A stretch of 46,759 nt of DNA from Gnetum montanum (Eukaryota; Streptophyta; Gnetopsida; Gnetales; Gnetaceae): positions 1-46,759 of the forward strand of contig MNCI01008931.1 in the NCBI GenBank assembly GCA_015680685.1, given 5' to 3'. Position 1 is the stretch's first letter; each line of letters opens with the position of its first letter. The position numbers were made by a program, and so were the translations under genes. Of the stretch, positions 46,705-46,759 are shown piece after piece. Under the pieces are notes generated by a model that was given only the letters and a program-made list of their open reading frames with translations, was not told where the DNA came from and did no database searches.

Positions 46705-46759
46705 AGTTGAGGGCGGGGCTAGGTTACGATGGGACGTAAGGGCCGACCGAACCCACCAC

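Noticed and set aside
43753-46759. Search for the first ECH2 exon (about 20 residues ending near a KLPE-like motif)
   Set aside because: No minus-strand candidate with a matching sequence and donor was found; it probably lies beyond the right edge.

Overview
This window is nuclear DNA of a seed plant, most likely a gymnosperm (inference). It is AT-rich, holds one slowly diverging housekeeping gene stretched over about 39 kb by huge introns, and those introns are packed with old, broken retrotransposons. No bacterial-type operons, rRNA, tRNA or CRISPR arrays were seen.

The gene lies on the minus strand and is a plant ECH2: peroxisomal monofunctional (R)-specific enoyl-CoA hydratase 2, with a double hot-dog/MaoC fold. 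I traced ten exons from 43752 down to the stop codon at 4279. Joined in phase they give 290 codons plus stop. All nine introns inside the window are GT-AG. Comparison with the roughly 309-residue Arabidopsis protein, as I remember it, suggests only about 20 N-terminal residues are missing; that first exon is probably beyond 46759. Five introns are 87-230 bp, while four are 3.5, 4.7, 7.6 and 22.1 kb.

The long introns are dominated by one family of L1-type LINEs (DUF4283/CCHC ORF1, endonuclease, reverse transcriptase, zf-RVT). The copies are labelled here A (minus, 8.3-11.6 kb), B (plus, 12.8-18.1 kb), B' (plus, 18.3-19.0), C (minus, 19.05-24.9), D (plus, 24.9-27.4), F (minus, 27.45-31.5, broken by an LTR/gag fragment), E (plus, 32.0-34.3), G (minus, 35.7-36.96), H (plus, 38.7-39.4) and I (plus, 45.67 to the right edge). 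All carry stops and frameshifts. After the zf-RVT knuckle the family carries a long C-terminal extension that I do not recognise: a globular block, a charged coiled coil, and a short cysteine motif of the form G-R-C-P-Y-V-V-M-N-I. I found that motif in eight separate copies. It is the best candidate for something undescribed.

Other content: a Copia RT/RNase H fragment (36960-37720), an LTR plus gag start (29074 to about 30480), a LINE reverse-transcriptase piece of another lineage (about 40325-40560), several tandem duplications, a perfect 22-bp inverted repeat, a 19-base C tract and a 166-base assembly gap (19624-19789). The left 4.2 kb is the 3' flank of ECH2 and shows no recognisable gene.
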